The notes under the pieces: generated by a model | What the model was told of the DNA's origin: nothing | The model's database searches: none | The model's input: the letters and a program-made list of their open reading frames with translations, nothing else | Translations under genes and position numbers: made by a program | Assembly: GCA_029449245.1 (NCBI GenBank) | Contig: JANATF010000012.1 | Coordinates: 806,001 to 870,000, forward strand | Source: Mortierella alpina | Lineage: Eukaryota > Mortierellomycota > Mortierellomycetes > Mortierellales > Mortierellaceae | DNA length: 64,000 nt | Reading direction: 5' to 3' | Shown here: piece after piece, positions 32,782 through 43,348 of the stretch | Layout of the letters: each line of letters starts with the position of its first letter | How positions within the stretch are numbered: position 1 is the stretch's first letter

Positions 32782-35151
32782 TTAATACAATGCGCCTCCA
32801 GACGGCGCCTGTATTGCTCGTTCCTTCTCTACCTCTCGGATCAGCACGGTCAGCTTTGGAACCTGAGACTGGAACTTGAGGGCCGTCATCGTGGCCAGGA
32901 CTCGCTCTGCAGGCGCCCATAACCGAAGCTCGACACAGGCCTTCAGCATCACATAATAGACATTCCACGGGATGCTAGTTCGATTCTCCGAGGTGGACAT
33001 GTCGACACCTCCGGCAGCAATGGTGTTCTTGTCGCTGCTGCTGCTGCTACTACTACCGGCGGTGGCATTGCTGCTTGTGCTGTCGTTCCTGAGGCGTGGG
33101 AGTGCTTGCTGCATTTCGTTAAACCATCGCTCAGCATGATCAATCATGGCCAGGTTGGCATATCCCGAGACCAAGATCGAGTACGCGCCCAGTGAGAGAC
33201 CGTCCTGCGTCTGCGTCTTGGCCCGCAACGCCATCTCCTCCGCCAAGGTCACATCGCCTACCCTCAGCGCTCCTTGAATCAAGGCTCCGTAGGTATGAAC
33301 CGAGGGCCGAAGTCCAGCCTCCTGCATCTCTTTGTAAACCACCTGGGCTCGATCCAGATCGCCTACATTGGCCAGCCCTGCAATCACAGCCGAATAAGTG
33401 ATTGCCGTCTTGTGGATATTGCGACTCAACATCAATTCCATCACCTTGTTGGCCGACTCCTTATCGCGCTGCGAAAACAAAATGTCCGTGATAGTGGTGT
33501 AGGTGGTCGCATCCGGCTGTGTCTTGGTGCGCTCCATCTGTGCGAGGACCTTGTTCAGTCCATTGAGATCCTGCACCGAGAGTAGTCCGCGGATCATAAT
33601 ATTATAGGTTTCCAATGGTATCTGTGATTTTTCCGACTTGGGTCCTTCATGCTCCGTGTCCACCATCTGCTGGTATAATTTGAGGGCGATCTCTGGCTTG
33701 TGGTTGTGAAATAGCCCCGTCAGTGCAGTATTGTACAAGGTTGGTGTAGGTGTGATACAATAGGGCTCCTGCTGCATCGAATCCCAAAGACTCATGGCTG
33801 AGATCAAATCCTTGGCTCGGAAGCACCCGCCCAGCATGATTGAGAAACTGTAGAGGTCGGGTTTGAGGTTCGATTCCCTGAGCATCCAACTCCACATGGT
33901 CTGCGTTTCAGCAAAGCGGCGCGGTTCTTGACAAAGAGCAGAAAGAACAGAGTTGTGAAGCGAGATTGTCACTTTGCTCTCTGGATGCTCCCGGATCCTT
34001 GTCCAGACCTGTATGGCGTCGTCGTACCGCTTGGCCTTGAGAAGCTCCGACACCACAAAGGAGCTCGTGTATTCGTTGGCTGGAAACCCTAGGTCCATGG
34101 TATGGTTCAGGAGAGCCAGTGCTTCCTCGTATCGTTTTTTACCAAAGAGTGCGCCCAGTCGTCCAGTGAACATCTTGGAATTGGGTGGGCAGCTCTGACT
34201 CTGGATCTTGTGCAGAATCCTCTTGGCCTGGTCTATGTGATCACTTGTGAGTTGAAGTCCTCTTGACCATTTGATAAACTGGGCCAAGAAGAGTCGTCCT
34301 ATCTCCGTATTCTGATCCATGCTTGTGAGCGTTCGGATGTGAATGTTGTTACCGGTCTTGAGATGCATGGCCATGAGAAGAGCGAGTGTCCTAGGGTTGA
34401 GAGTGACTTTTTCGCCCTTCTTGAGTTTGCGTTCCTCAACCATGAGGTCGACGATCCGCTGGGCCTCTTGATATTTCGTCCGCTTGATTTGATAGTGGAT
34501 CAGGTCGTTGTAATGGTCGTTACTGACTAAGACCTTCGGCCTCCGGTGAAGATCCTTCATGACCATGGTCAGCTTTGTCGCCAGCTCTTTGTTCATAACG
34601 CCCTTGTTCGCATTGGAGCTGAGCCACTGGCCAAGTCGAGAGAGCTCAATATCCTTGACAATCGCCTTACTGTCGAGCCTTCCTTGATAAAGTTTCCAAT
34701 AGTCCACATTGGCTTCCCAGGCTGCTGCGTCGGGGATAAAGGTTGGTCCTGTATATGGGCGGCTCTTTCCTAGAGTTGAAGTGGATTGTTTCTTGAAGTG
34801 TGTATCGTGACGGGTATCTTTGGACCGGCTATGTTGGTTGTGTTGACCAGAAGGAGCGGATGAAGTGTGGGCCGAGGGCGGGATCTCCCACGGGTCCTTT
34901 GCTGGCGCGGAATAGTCTTGAACGGCGCTACGTGTAGTGGCCCGTGTTGCGGTTGTTTTGCTGTGAAGATGTCTTTGACTGAACGAAGCACGGGCGACGG
35001 ACTGAGAGGTTGAGGCACGCTGTGTAGCCTGAAGGAACATCAACTGTAGCCAATGTTGGCCTGGGTCTTGGTGGGCACAGAATGCTGTCGTGACAGAGGC
35101 TCTGGTGGCGACTGACGCTGAGACGCGGCTGCGGACCCTTGCGATGCTCAT
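32782..35151 (-). CDS. Mitochondrial pentatricopeptide repeat (PPR) protein
   Basis: Uninterrupted 789-aa reading frame, unusual here because neighbours have many introns. The N-terminus is rich in Arg, Ser and Ala with no acidic residue for the first ~25 positions, a typical mitochondrial presequence. From about residue 330 to 740 there are successive degenerate 35-residue PPR units, for example YSFSIMLGGCFRAKDLISAM, YNIMIRGLLSVQDLNGLNKV, YTTITDILFSQRDKESANKV, YSAVIAGLANVGDLDRAQVV and YGALIQGALRVGDVTLAEEM. PPR arrays bind single-stranded RNA and act in organelle RNA stability, processing or translation; the target here is unknown. A Ser-rich loop (~685-700) interrupts the array. It diverges from the cyclin H gene across ~280 bp. 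Confidence 0.9.
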   Translation of the reverse strand: MSIARVRSRVSASVATRASVTTAFCAHQDPGQHWLQLMFLQATQRASTSQSVARASFSQRHLHSKTTATRATTRSAVQDYSAPAKDPWEIPPSAHTSSAPSGQHNQHSRSKDTRHDTHFKKQSTSTLGKSRPYTGPTFIPDAAAWEANVDYWKLYQGRLDSKAIVKDIELSRLGQWLSSNANKGVMNKELATKLTMVMKDLHRRPKVLVSNDHYNDLIHYQIKRTKYQEAQRIVDLMVEERKLKKGEKVTLNPRTLALLMAMHLKTGNNIHIRTLTSMDQNTEIGRLFLAQFIKWSRGLQLTSDHIDQAKRILHKIQSQSCPPNSKMFTGRLGALFGKKRYEEALALLNHTMDLGFPANEYTSSFVVSELLKAKRYDDAIQVWTRIREHPESKVTISLHNSVLSALCQEPRRFAETQTMWSWMLRESNLKPDLYSFSIMLGGCFRAKDLISAMSLWDSMQQEPYCITPTPTLYNTALTGLFHNHKPEIALKLYQQMVDTEHEGPKSEKSQIPLETYNIMIRGLLSVQDLNGLNKVLAQMERTKTQPDATTYTTITDILFSQRDKESANKVMELMLSRNIHKTAITYSAVIAGLANVGDLDRAQVVYKEMQEAGLRPSVHTYGALIQGALRVGDVTLAEEMALRAKTQTQDGLSLGAYSILVSGYANLAMIDHAERWFNEMQQALPRLRNDSTSSNATAGSSSSSSSDKNTIAAGGVDMSTSENRTSIPWNVYYVMLKACVELRLWAPAERVLATMTALKFQSQVPKLTVLIREVEKERAIQAPSGGALY

Positions 35152-35431
35152 CGGGAGTCCTGGTCCTGGATTGCTGGGCGCTGATCAATGAGTTGAATAT
35201 GGATTGTGAGCGGCACAGAAGTCCAGAACCTCCGAGTTGACCTACAAGTGGCTTGTCATAGGTTGCCACCATTTTCCTTCGAAACGCACAAAAACGTTCA
35301 TGTGCCGCGCATCGGCTGTTCTCTACTCTGCATCGAAAAGCATTACCCTCGCCTAGCACCAGGAGCACCACACGGAATATCGCCGATTTTACAACCAGGA
35401 ATATAGACTGGAACATAGGAAGGGAGAGAGA

Positions 35432-37070
35432 ATGGCGACAGCTGCTGAGAACGTCAATGGCACAGCCAACTTGGATGCCGCTCTAGGAGACGCGGCTCCT
35501 AACAGTGGCGTGAATACCACCACAAGCGATGAGACCAAGGAGGATTCCAAGAAGGAGGTTGTTTTGAAACAGCTATACGAACAGTCGACACAATATTGTC
35601 ACTGGCGATACACACAGGCAGCCCTGGACGAGTTGCGTAGCAGAGTGAACCAGGAGGTCGTCTCAAGTATCAGGGCCAACCTCACCGAGGAACGCGAGCT
35701 GGTAAAGTGTTCGCCACCTGTCATGTCATGAGCCATGTGCAGTCTGATCAGCAAAGCAGATACTCAACAGGGCGCACAAACTTGATTTATTGCTTTTCAT
35801 TGATGATTCCACAGAGAATTGCACAGGGCCTTTCAGTGGATCATTTGCCGTTGGATCTGCAATTTCTAAGCGTGAACGAGGAGCTGGCGCTCTTGGGATT
35901 TTACGAGCGCAAGATTGTGCACATCTTTCGATACTGGAATTTACCATCCTACGTAACGGTATGGGGTCGTATTTTGCATGTACGAGCTTTTGTAAGTGTA
36001 TTTGATGCCTGAGCTGACATACCTCCATGTTTGGACCTTAGGGAACGGCTATTGTATATATGAAGAGGTTCTTCTTGGAAAACACCATCATGGACTATCA
36101 CCCAAAGGACGTCATGTAAGCCCTTGGAAAAGCAGGAAACGGTTTGCTTCCAGCTGAGCCGATCCTTTTGCTCACCAGATTTCAATTCAATACTTTCGTA
36201 CACTTCAGGTTGACATGCATGTTCCTCGCGCGCAAGACGGAAAACTTTTTAATGTCGATCGAGGATTTCGTCAAGGTTCTCAAGAGTGATCCAGAGCCGA
36301 TCTTGAATCTCGAGTTTTTGGTTTGCAAGAACTTGCGCTTCCACTTTACAGTACACCACCCTTATCGGCCATGTCTGGGATTCTTTTATGATATGCAGGT
36401 AACACCGCGTTCCCTGCCCTTGTTTCTTGCGAACCAGTTTTGCACCTTGATAAATGCTAACAACGACCTCCATTTCTCTCTCCACTTCATAGGCCACATC
36501 GGATGATTTGGACAAGCTGCAAAAGGTGTATGAGTCGGCTTTGAAATTGATTGATACCTCGCTGCACACAGACCTTTGTTTCTTGTACCAGCCATCCCAG
36601 ATTGCCTTGGCTGTAATGAGGATAGCGGCCAAAAAGGAATCTTATGATTTCGAAAAGTAAGTCTTGCCAGGAAGCAGTGTGCTGAAGATTGAAGAACATT
36701 TCGTGTTTTGTCTCGCTCTAAAAACTCACCCATATCATTATATTTCACCATGACCTGTTGCACAAGGTATGAGAACTACAAGTTCAAGGCAAACGAGAGT
36801 GCGGCTCAAAAGTACACCGAGTTCTTGTATCCAATCTTGTTGGCTATCGAGCAGGTCTTGAAGGACGATCCTCGCTGCACCGAGGTTGAAAAGGCTGTGC
36901 TGACAGAAATCGATAAACGTCTGAGGATGTGCAAGGACCCTGCCAAGGACCCAGAGAGCCTTGCCTTCAGAAAAAAGTCGCCGACAGAGTCCAATGCCGA
37001 TGATGACGATGACGATGACGAACCAGACCGGCCAGAGAAACGCGCCAAGTTGAGCGATGGTTCACAATAA
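35432..37070 (+). CDS. CCL1: Cyclin H, TFIIH kinase subunit (Ccl1/Mcs2)
   Basis: Exons 35432-35701, 35815-35958, 36042-36115, 36209-36398, 36493-36656 and 36767-37070 (381 aa). Cyclin H activates the Cdk7/Kin28 kinase of TFIIH, which phosphorylates the RNA polymerase II C-terminal domain and, as CAK, other CDKs. Diagnostic features are the N-terminal STQYCHWRY helix and, in the first cyclin fold, VYMKRFFLENTIMDYHPKDV followed by LTCMFLARKTENF. The second fold holds FHFTVHHPYRPCLGFFYDMQ. The N-terminal ~45 residues and the C-terminus (a run of seven Asp, then a basic RPEKRAKLS that could be a nuclear signal) are disordered. All phases agree. AATAAA overlaps the stop. Confidence 0.94.
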
Positions 37071-37307
37071 AAAGAATCTCACACCACACTTTTTATATAT
37101 AGGTACGCCAAGGCACCGTTGCTGGGTATGAATGCTGAGGGGGGGGGGATAAAATTACAACGGCCAAATTGGCATGGATATCCTCAAGGTACTATTTTGA
37201 CCTGAAGAGATGAATCTAGAGTTCAGGAGCCAAGGTTTAGGGACCTCCGGCCGAAGGCCATCAACGACTTTTCTCTGTGTCTCTCTCTTTCTCTCTCGTT
37301 CGTTCTT

Positions 37308-38360
37308 TCACTTGATCAAAGGGATGCCTGTGCTGGTCCTGGCCTTGTAGTTGCGGTAATCCTGTCCAAAGAACCGCGTCAAGAGTTGCTCCTCATACTG
37401 AATTCTCTCGGAGAAAAAGCGAAAGAGAACCACAGCAAATCCGATGAAGCAAACTGGGTTCATCATCATGAGTTGCGATCCCAATGCCCAGTAGTAGAAT
37501 CCAAAGTAGGAAGGATGCCTCAGTAGACTAGAGAAGATCAATGAGATATTAATAAGTCTGAACGAGAGCCCCCTCACTAATATCCTGCAGTATTTCGGAC
37601 ACTCTCTCACACAGAATATATTTAATTGCTTTTCCGCCTTACCTGTAGATGCCATCCGTGACCAGGACATGATGGTCTTCCTTGTAATACTCGACATGAT
37701 GTGAAAAGTTGGATTTGGCCGAAAACATGGCGAGTGTTCTGGCCATCTGTCCCACAATCACAAGGACAAGCCCGATCTTGTTCAACAAACCCCAGGTCTT
37801 CATTTGCGGGAAAAAGAAGTACTCAATCAGAAACTCTGTGATTCCACTGACAGTCGCTGTAGTATACTCGGGGCTGTGGTTCAGCAAGAACGCTAGAGTC
37901 GTCAACAACAGACATAAAAAAAAAAAGGGTGTTAGCCTAAACTAGCAAAGAAGGTTCGTGCCAGACAGTGGGGTGAAGGACAGAAAAACTGCCAGGGCTT
38001 ACAGTCCAGCTTAAGCTTTGTGGGATTGAACAGTGCGATGGCAATGTACTCGAGTGCATGGAATGCTCCTAGAGCAGCCAGGAAGAGCCAGAACTGAGGG
38101 ACAGGAGTGTGCACTGTAGTGGCCAAGATCACACTTGCACCAAAGAGGGCACCCAATCCAAATCCATAGACTGCAATGTTCTGAGGAGAGTTCTTGCCGT
38201 CAAAGAGACGGAAGTCCGTGATGGACACTGGTGCTGGTGCCTGAAGGTGGGCATGTGCCTGTTCAGAGGTCGCGGCCGAGGTCGAGTTCGTGGGTGTGGT
38301 TGACGAGGCTGGCTGATCCTGTGAGCTGGCTTCTAAAGATGATCTGTCTACTTCCGTCAT
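37308..38360 (-). CDS. STE14: Protein-S-isoprenylcysteine O-methyltransferase (Ste14/ICMT)
   Basis: Exons 38360-38003, 37892-37643 and 37527-37308 (275 aa). This ER membrane enzyme uses S-adenosylmethionine to methylate the C-terminal prenylcysteine of CaaX proteins such as Ras and a-factor-type pheromones. After a Ser/Thr/Ala-rich ~55-residue N-terminus there are several hydrophobic segments (e.g. PQFWLFLAALGAFHALEYIAIALF). The catalytic C-terminus shows NFSHHVEYYKEDHHVLVTDGIYSLLRHPSYFGFYYWALG, broken here by an intron after IY, and EEQLLTRFFGQDYRNY. A start 54 codons upstream in the same frame is possible; I chose the ATG at 38360 because the upstream part has no conserved feature. The gene converges with cyclin H. 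Confidence 0.93.
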
Positions 38361-38769
38361 GGCTGTTGGTCCCAAGAAAGTATGCTGGTATTGCTTTGCC
38401 TTGGATGTCGCTGTTGAGGTAGTTGTGTCAAGAAGGACAAATGGGGTCAAGAATGAGCAAGGCGAAAAGGCAAGAAGTGATCCTTTTGTTGGCACGATGG
38501 AGATCAGTTGAATTTCCAGCACGTTTTACTATTGGCTGGCTCTGCAATAACTCATTCGCGTCCACTTTCCTCTTTTTCCAATGCTCACTCGCACAGCTCT
38601 TTTAGTCGGCCGTCAGAGTTTCTCAAAGCGACACTTTATTTTTTTTGATGCGGCTCTACTTTCCTTTGACAAGAGTCTCAACAAATAAGCGGTCAAAGAT
38701 GCGTAGAGGAAAAGGATAGAGTTGGATATATGGAAGACGAAAACACAGCAAAAAGAAAAATATACACCC
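38361..38769. promoter_or_regulatory. Intergenic region between HDAC 3' end and STE14 5' end
   Basis: About 400 bp on the 5' side of STE14 (-) and the 3' side of the deacetylase gene (-). From 38560 to 38590 there is a CT-rich patch on the plus strand and from 38640 an AT-rich patch. Nothing further seen. Confidence 0.4.
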
Positions 38770-41700
38770 CTAGGGGGCATTAGGACCTCTGTATCCATGG
38801 TGACGCTCTCGCTCTCGCTCCCGCTCCATTCTCTCCCGCTCCCAGCCGCCATAGGGTCCACCAGGTGGTCCACCAGGCTCACCGCCCATCATGGCACCAC
38901 GTAGATCGCCCTGGCTTCCACCATGGCTGCCTCCGCGCCGGTGCCCGTAATGAGGTGGCGGTGCCGAGGGTCCGCCCGGCATCATCCTGCCATAGTCCAT
39001 TGATCCCCCACCTCCATGGGAAGGATGTGAGTGATGGCCCATGGGAGGCATGCCCGGTGGCGGTCCGCCGTGTGATGGTGGAGGAGGTCTGGCCTCCATC
39101 ATTCGAGGATCATCAAGGTCCATGTTTGACGACGAGTCCTTGTAATGGTCTTTCCTCTCCTTATGTCCCATCGGGCCACCCTCCTCCATACGATCGCCCG
39201 GCATGTTATAGCCGCCATAGCCGCTGCCTGGAGGAGGAGGACCACCGTAGCTCGATCCAGGTCTCCCCTGGCTAATGCTTGATGAAGCGCCGCGACCTCC
39301 GCTTCCAGATCCTCCGCCATAGTGATGGCCCGAGCCCGCCTGTGATGAAGGTGGTGGCGCATGGTGATGAGAATGCGAGGGATGGTGAGGTGGCATATGG
39401 TGATGGGCAGGTGGGGGAGGGCCATGCTGAGGATGCGACCCATGAGGTGGTGGACCTTGAGAGTGGTGATGTAGCGAGTGCGAATGCGAGTGGTGTCCGC
39501 CGTGCGACATGCTGCCGCTGTGGATATGGCCGTGCGAATGGGGCTGAGTTGGGGGAGGAAGCTGCGACTGTTGGGGTGGCAGACCTTGTCCATAGTGCAG
39601 GCCCGAGGGGTGCTGAGAGTACCCACCATGGCCTCCACTTCCTGGAGGCGGGGGCCCTCCGTATCGCATCATCTCGTCGACTCCGTATTGTGAATGGTAA
39701 TCTGAGCGGCTGGAACTGGAGCTGCCGCCAGCTCTCCGCTGCTGGTGCATTTGAAGCTGGTGCATGTGCTCGCGTTGTTCGTGCTCGCGTTGTTCCTGTT
39801 CCCGCATCATATGGCTATCCCTGTGCTGCGCAAGATCTCTATGCATCATGTGGTCTCGCTGCGGGTGCTGCATCTGCATAGGATCCCGACCATGGTGGTG
39901 GTGCGAAGGGCCACTCTGCGATGGGTGAGGAGGCTGAATAGCTTGCCCGTGAGAGTGCGATCCCTGCTGAGGGTGTGGTCCTGATGGGCCGTGATGGGCC
40001 AGCTCTCGATGATGAGAGTCCCGTGGCTGATATTCTTTCGAATGAATCTCACGGCCCTTTGAAGGCTGGGGAGTGTAAGCACCTTGCTGCGACATGGCTT
40101 GCTGATCCTTGGCGCTCAGCTTCTGGGATGAAGATGTCACCACTCGGCCTCTCCGTGCTGCTGAGGACGCACCCGCTCCACTTCCTGCACTGCTACCTTG
40201 ACCTCCTTTGCTTGACTTTGTGCTCACAGCCTGTTGATTCCATTCAGCTTGGGAATTATTAGACGACGATTGGGTGAGGTCCGTTGTCGCTCCAGACGCA
40301 AATTTTCGGCCATGGCTCGTAGCGGCTCCTGCAGGGCTGCCGTTGGTACCCAATGGGCTGGAGAAGTTGTGTGCAGCAGAGGTCGTAGTGACGCGACCGC
40401 TTAACCGTCCTGATCCCGAACCATAGGCGCTTGCTGAAGCTCCAGTACTCCTTTCCAAAAAGGATCCATTGGCATCGTGATGATTGCGCCGTCCATCTTC
40501 TTCGTCTGAATCCGAAAGTTCTTCGTCTGGTACAATCCTGGAATCCTGCAAGCGTCCTAATTGGGTTGAGAATAGGCTGGTTAGCTACGGCCCGAAACGT
40601 GTATATGATGATCACAGTACAGATCATCTACTTACTAGAGATTCTGGTGTCGAAATCGACATCTTCGTCTTCGTCATCTGACGACGTGTAATCCCTAGGA
40701 ACCTCCTGCATTTGGACTGATGGCGCACAGGGGATGTGGCGCAGATTTTCTATGATTTGAGCCCTGGACAATTGTGGACAGGTTAAGAACATTGATCCAT
40801 TAGCGTGCTAGCGCAAGCGCGTGAAGATCACAACTTACTTGAGATTGTGCAGATCCTCAGGAGTGTTGTCGTTCTTCATATTATTGGCTGGAACGTCTAG
40901 GCGGTACTCAGGTCCATAGTACTCGAAATAGGAGTTGAATGGAAGTTCCTCTGGGAGTTGTTCGTCAAGAAGCACTGCAGTCTCAAAAGTCCACGCTCTT
41001 GCAACATTACGGATTGTGTATCCTCCTCCGCCAACAACGATCATGGGCACTCCAAAGGATTTCACATAGGCAACGCAGTTGGCGTGTCCCTTCATCGACA
41101 GGTTGAAGCATCCGAGTTTATCACCCGCTAGTGAATCAGCTCCACACTGCAACACAACGGCTCCTGGTCTATACCACTCCATGATGTGTTTGATGACCTA
41201 GAGCGTTAGAAAGAGAGGTTCCATTGGTGTAAAGACAGGTTAGAACGGCATGACGACCACGAAAGACTGTCAGTGTGAGACCGCCATTCTACTGCATTGA
41301 TAACTTACAGGCTCAAAGAGGTTCTGGTAGGACCAGTCGTCCATGCCCTTCTGCAGCGGCACATTGACAGCATAGTTCTTGCCCTTGCCAATGCCAGTCT
41401 CTTCCAGTTTTCCGGTTCCTGGGAAGAACTCTGTCATATGAAACGAGGCTGTCATGACACGGTCCGTCGTGTAAAACGCCTCCTCGACACCATCTCCGTG
41501 ATGAATATCGATATCAATATAGAGTACACGCTGATGGAACCTCAGCAACTCCAAGACAGCAAGGACAATGTCGTTGATGTAGCAGAAACCAGAGGCTTCA
41601 GTCTTTTTCGCGTGATGCAGTCCGCCAGCCCAATTGATGGCAATATCCGATTCTCCTCGAGTCAGCTTATTGGCAGCCGCTAAAAAGCAAACAAGGCTAT

Positions 41701-42666
41701 AGTTACTAATCTGTGAACAGTAATGAATCGTGCTTGTATCATGCCGAGACTGTGGCACAGATCAAGTAGAGACAACTTACCAATGGACCCTCCCGCTGAG
41801 ATCGAACAAAACTCGAATAGTCCATCAAAGACTGGACAATCATCGCCAAGATTGACTACACAACAAGAGGGACGAGCGTTGGTTAACCATCAAGCTACTT
41901 GAGATCATACGATGAATACTGAACAAGCGCCACAAGGCTGCAATCAAGACCGAGTTCTTACAGAGATGCTTGGTCGACTCTGACATCCCTTCGCCCCCCA
42001 CCATCTCGGGCGTCAGTCGATACAGGAAATCGACATATTCATCGTTATGGAACCGTGTCATCTGTCGAGCTGTTGCTCGTTTGGGACGCTATTTTCATGA
42101 GGCCACAGATAGTTCATTATGATTCCAGTCCAACACAAAATCTCATTGCATCGAAGATATACATATCAGTCTCGCAATACAGCCGAATGTGGCATGACTT
42201 ACAATAACATCCATCTTCTTGTACAGACCGTAGTTGGTCACCAAACTGTGGCACATTCGCACTCGATGCGGCTTCATAGGGTGTCCTACATCAGAGGTAC
42301 ATGGTCAGAAGGGGGAGAAAGATATTCGTTAGACGGGGGCATTGTGTAGTCAAGTAACGTAATCTTCCGGTGCACACTTGAATCCTTTTTTTTTGTCGTA
42401 TTTTATCCTCTTACCTAGGCCATAAGTATAATTCCCGACATCGTCTAAGGGCAAAGACAATTCAAAAAAAGAGTTAATGTCAAATGATCAAATCCATGCT
42501 TATGAAAATCCATGAAAGCCTGATTCTCGCGACCAAGACGATCCCTGAACGCAGTGTATATCCGTGGCAGAGTCCCAGAAGGCTGTACGCTACCATCGTA
42601 AAAGTAAGAGACGCGCTGCTTCTGCGTGGGGCCACCAAGGGCAAATGAAGACAACCCGGACGCCAT
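38770..42666 (-). CDS. RPD3: Class I histone deacetylase (Rpd3-like) with long low-complexity tail
   Basis: Nine exons: 42666-42594, 42444-42415, 42285-42203, 42088-41962, 41855-41781, 41679-41309, 41197-40839, 40763-40636 and 40556-38770 (1010 aa). A zinc-dependent lysine deacetylase; class I enzymes act in Sin3-type or Set3-type corepressors. The catalytic domain (~20-380) is intact: [19 protein letters not shown] with the paired active-site His, [17 protein letters not shown] with zinc ligands, [10 protein letters not shown], and [21 protein letters not shown] and [24 protein letters not shown] fit the Rpd3/HDAC1 C-terminal region. After that comes a tail of about 560 residues: first Ser/Gly/Ala, then Gln/Arg/Glu/His, then His/Pro/Gly (with [10 protein letters not shown]-like runs) and a final Arg-Glu repeat. 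The family is usually 430-500 aa. Rpd3 versus Hos2 was judged by eye. Confidence 0.93.
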
Positions 42667-43348
42667 TGTGCACTTGTTGCTTAAAAGACAATGATGGAGA
42701 CGCTGGGTTCAAAACAGTGTAGGACCTATAGCAGAGAGAATAAGAAGGCCGGTACCATGAGGCTCTTGAAGCAATGTACAAGGCTCGTCGATTCTTTTGT
42801 TTCGAGGGTGGGTTCCTTAGACGTGATAAGGAGGGTTGCTGGACGAGGGATGTATACCTGCTCTTTCTTTGTGGCAGGAGCAATGGGTCTTTTGAAGTCT
42901 GTGGAAAGCCCGGGGGGTCGCCGTTCAGGACACTGGCAGGGAAGGGCAAAGGACAGGTGCAGCTGCGAGCGGGATGGGCGGGTGATGTCGATGAGATGCA
43001 GCAGAGAGAAGCAGCTGCACTTGGAGGAGGAAAGTGAGTCGCGGGTGGCTTGGCACTAATCAACTTCACTCGACTCTCGCTCACAACTTGACAAGCACCG
43101 TGGAGGGCACCCTCTTTTTAATTGAGCACCATATATATATACAAAGTCGAAGGCAGAGAGTGCCGAGTTCAGAAAGGGTATGGGCCATGAGGCAGGAAGA
43201 ACGGCCAAAAATCGGCAGCATGGACTGAAAGGTGCGGGAGAGGCTGTCTGTGCCTGTTTAGAACCGTCGTATGGTGCCATCACATACGACAGTGGGATCC
43301 GGATCCAGCTCCTTTTAGCGGTTGGTGGACGTGCGAGACTGAGCCTTA
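42667..43348. promoter_or_regulatory. Upstream region of the histone deacetylase gene
   Basis: About 680 bp between the deacetylase start and the last exon of the bHLH gene, both on the minus strand. A TA repeat lies at about 43129-43140. No gene is visible; open frames here are short and without motifs. Confidence 0.4.
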
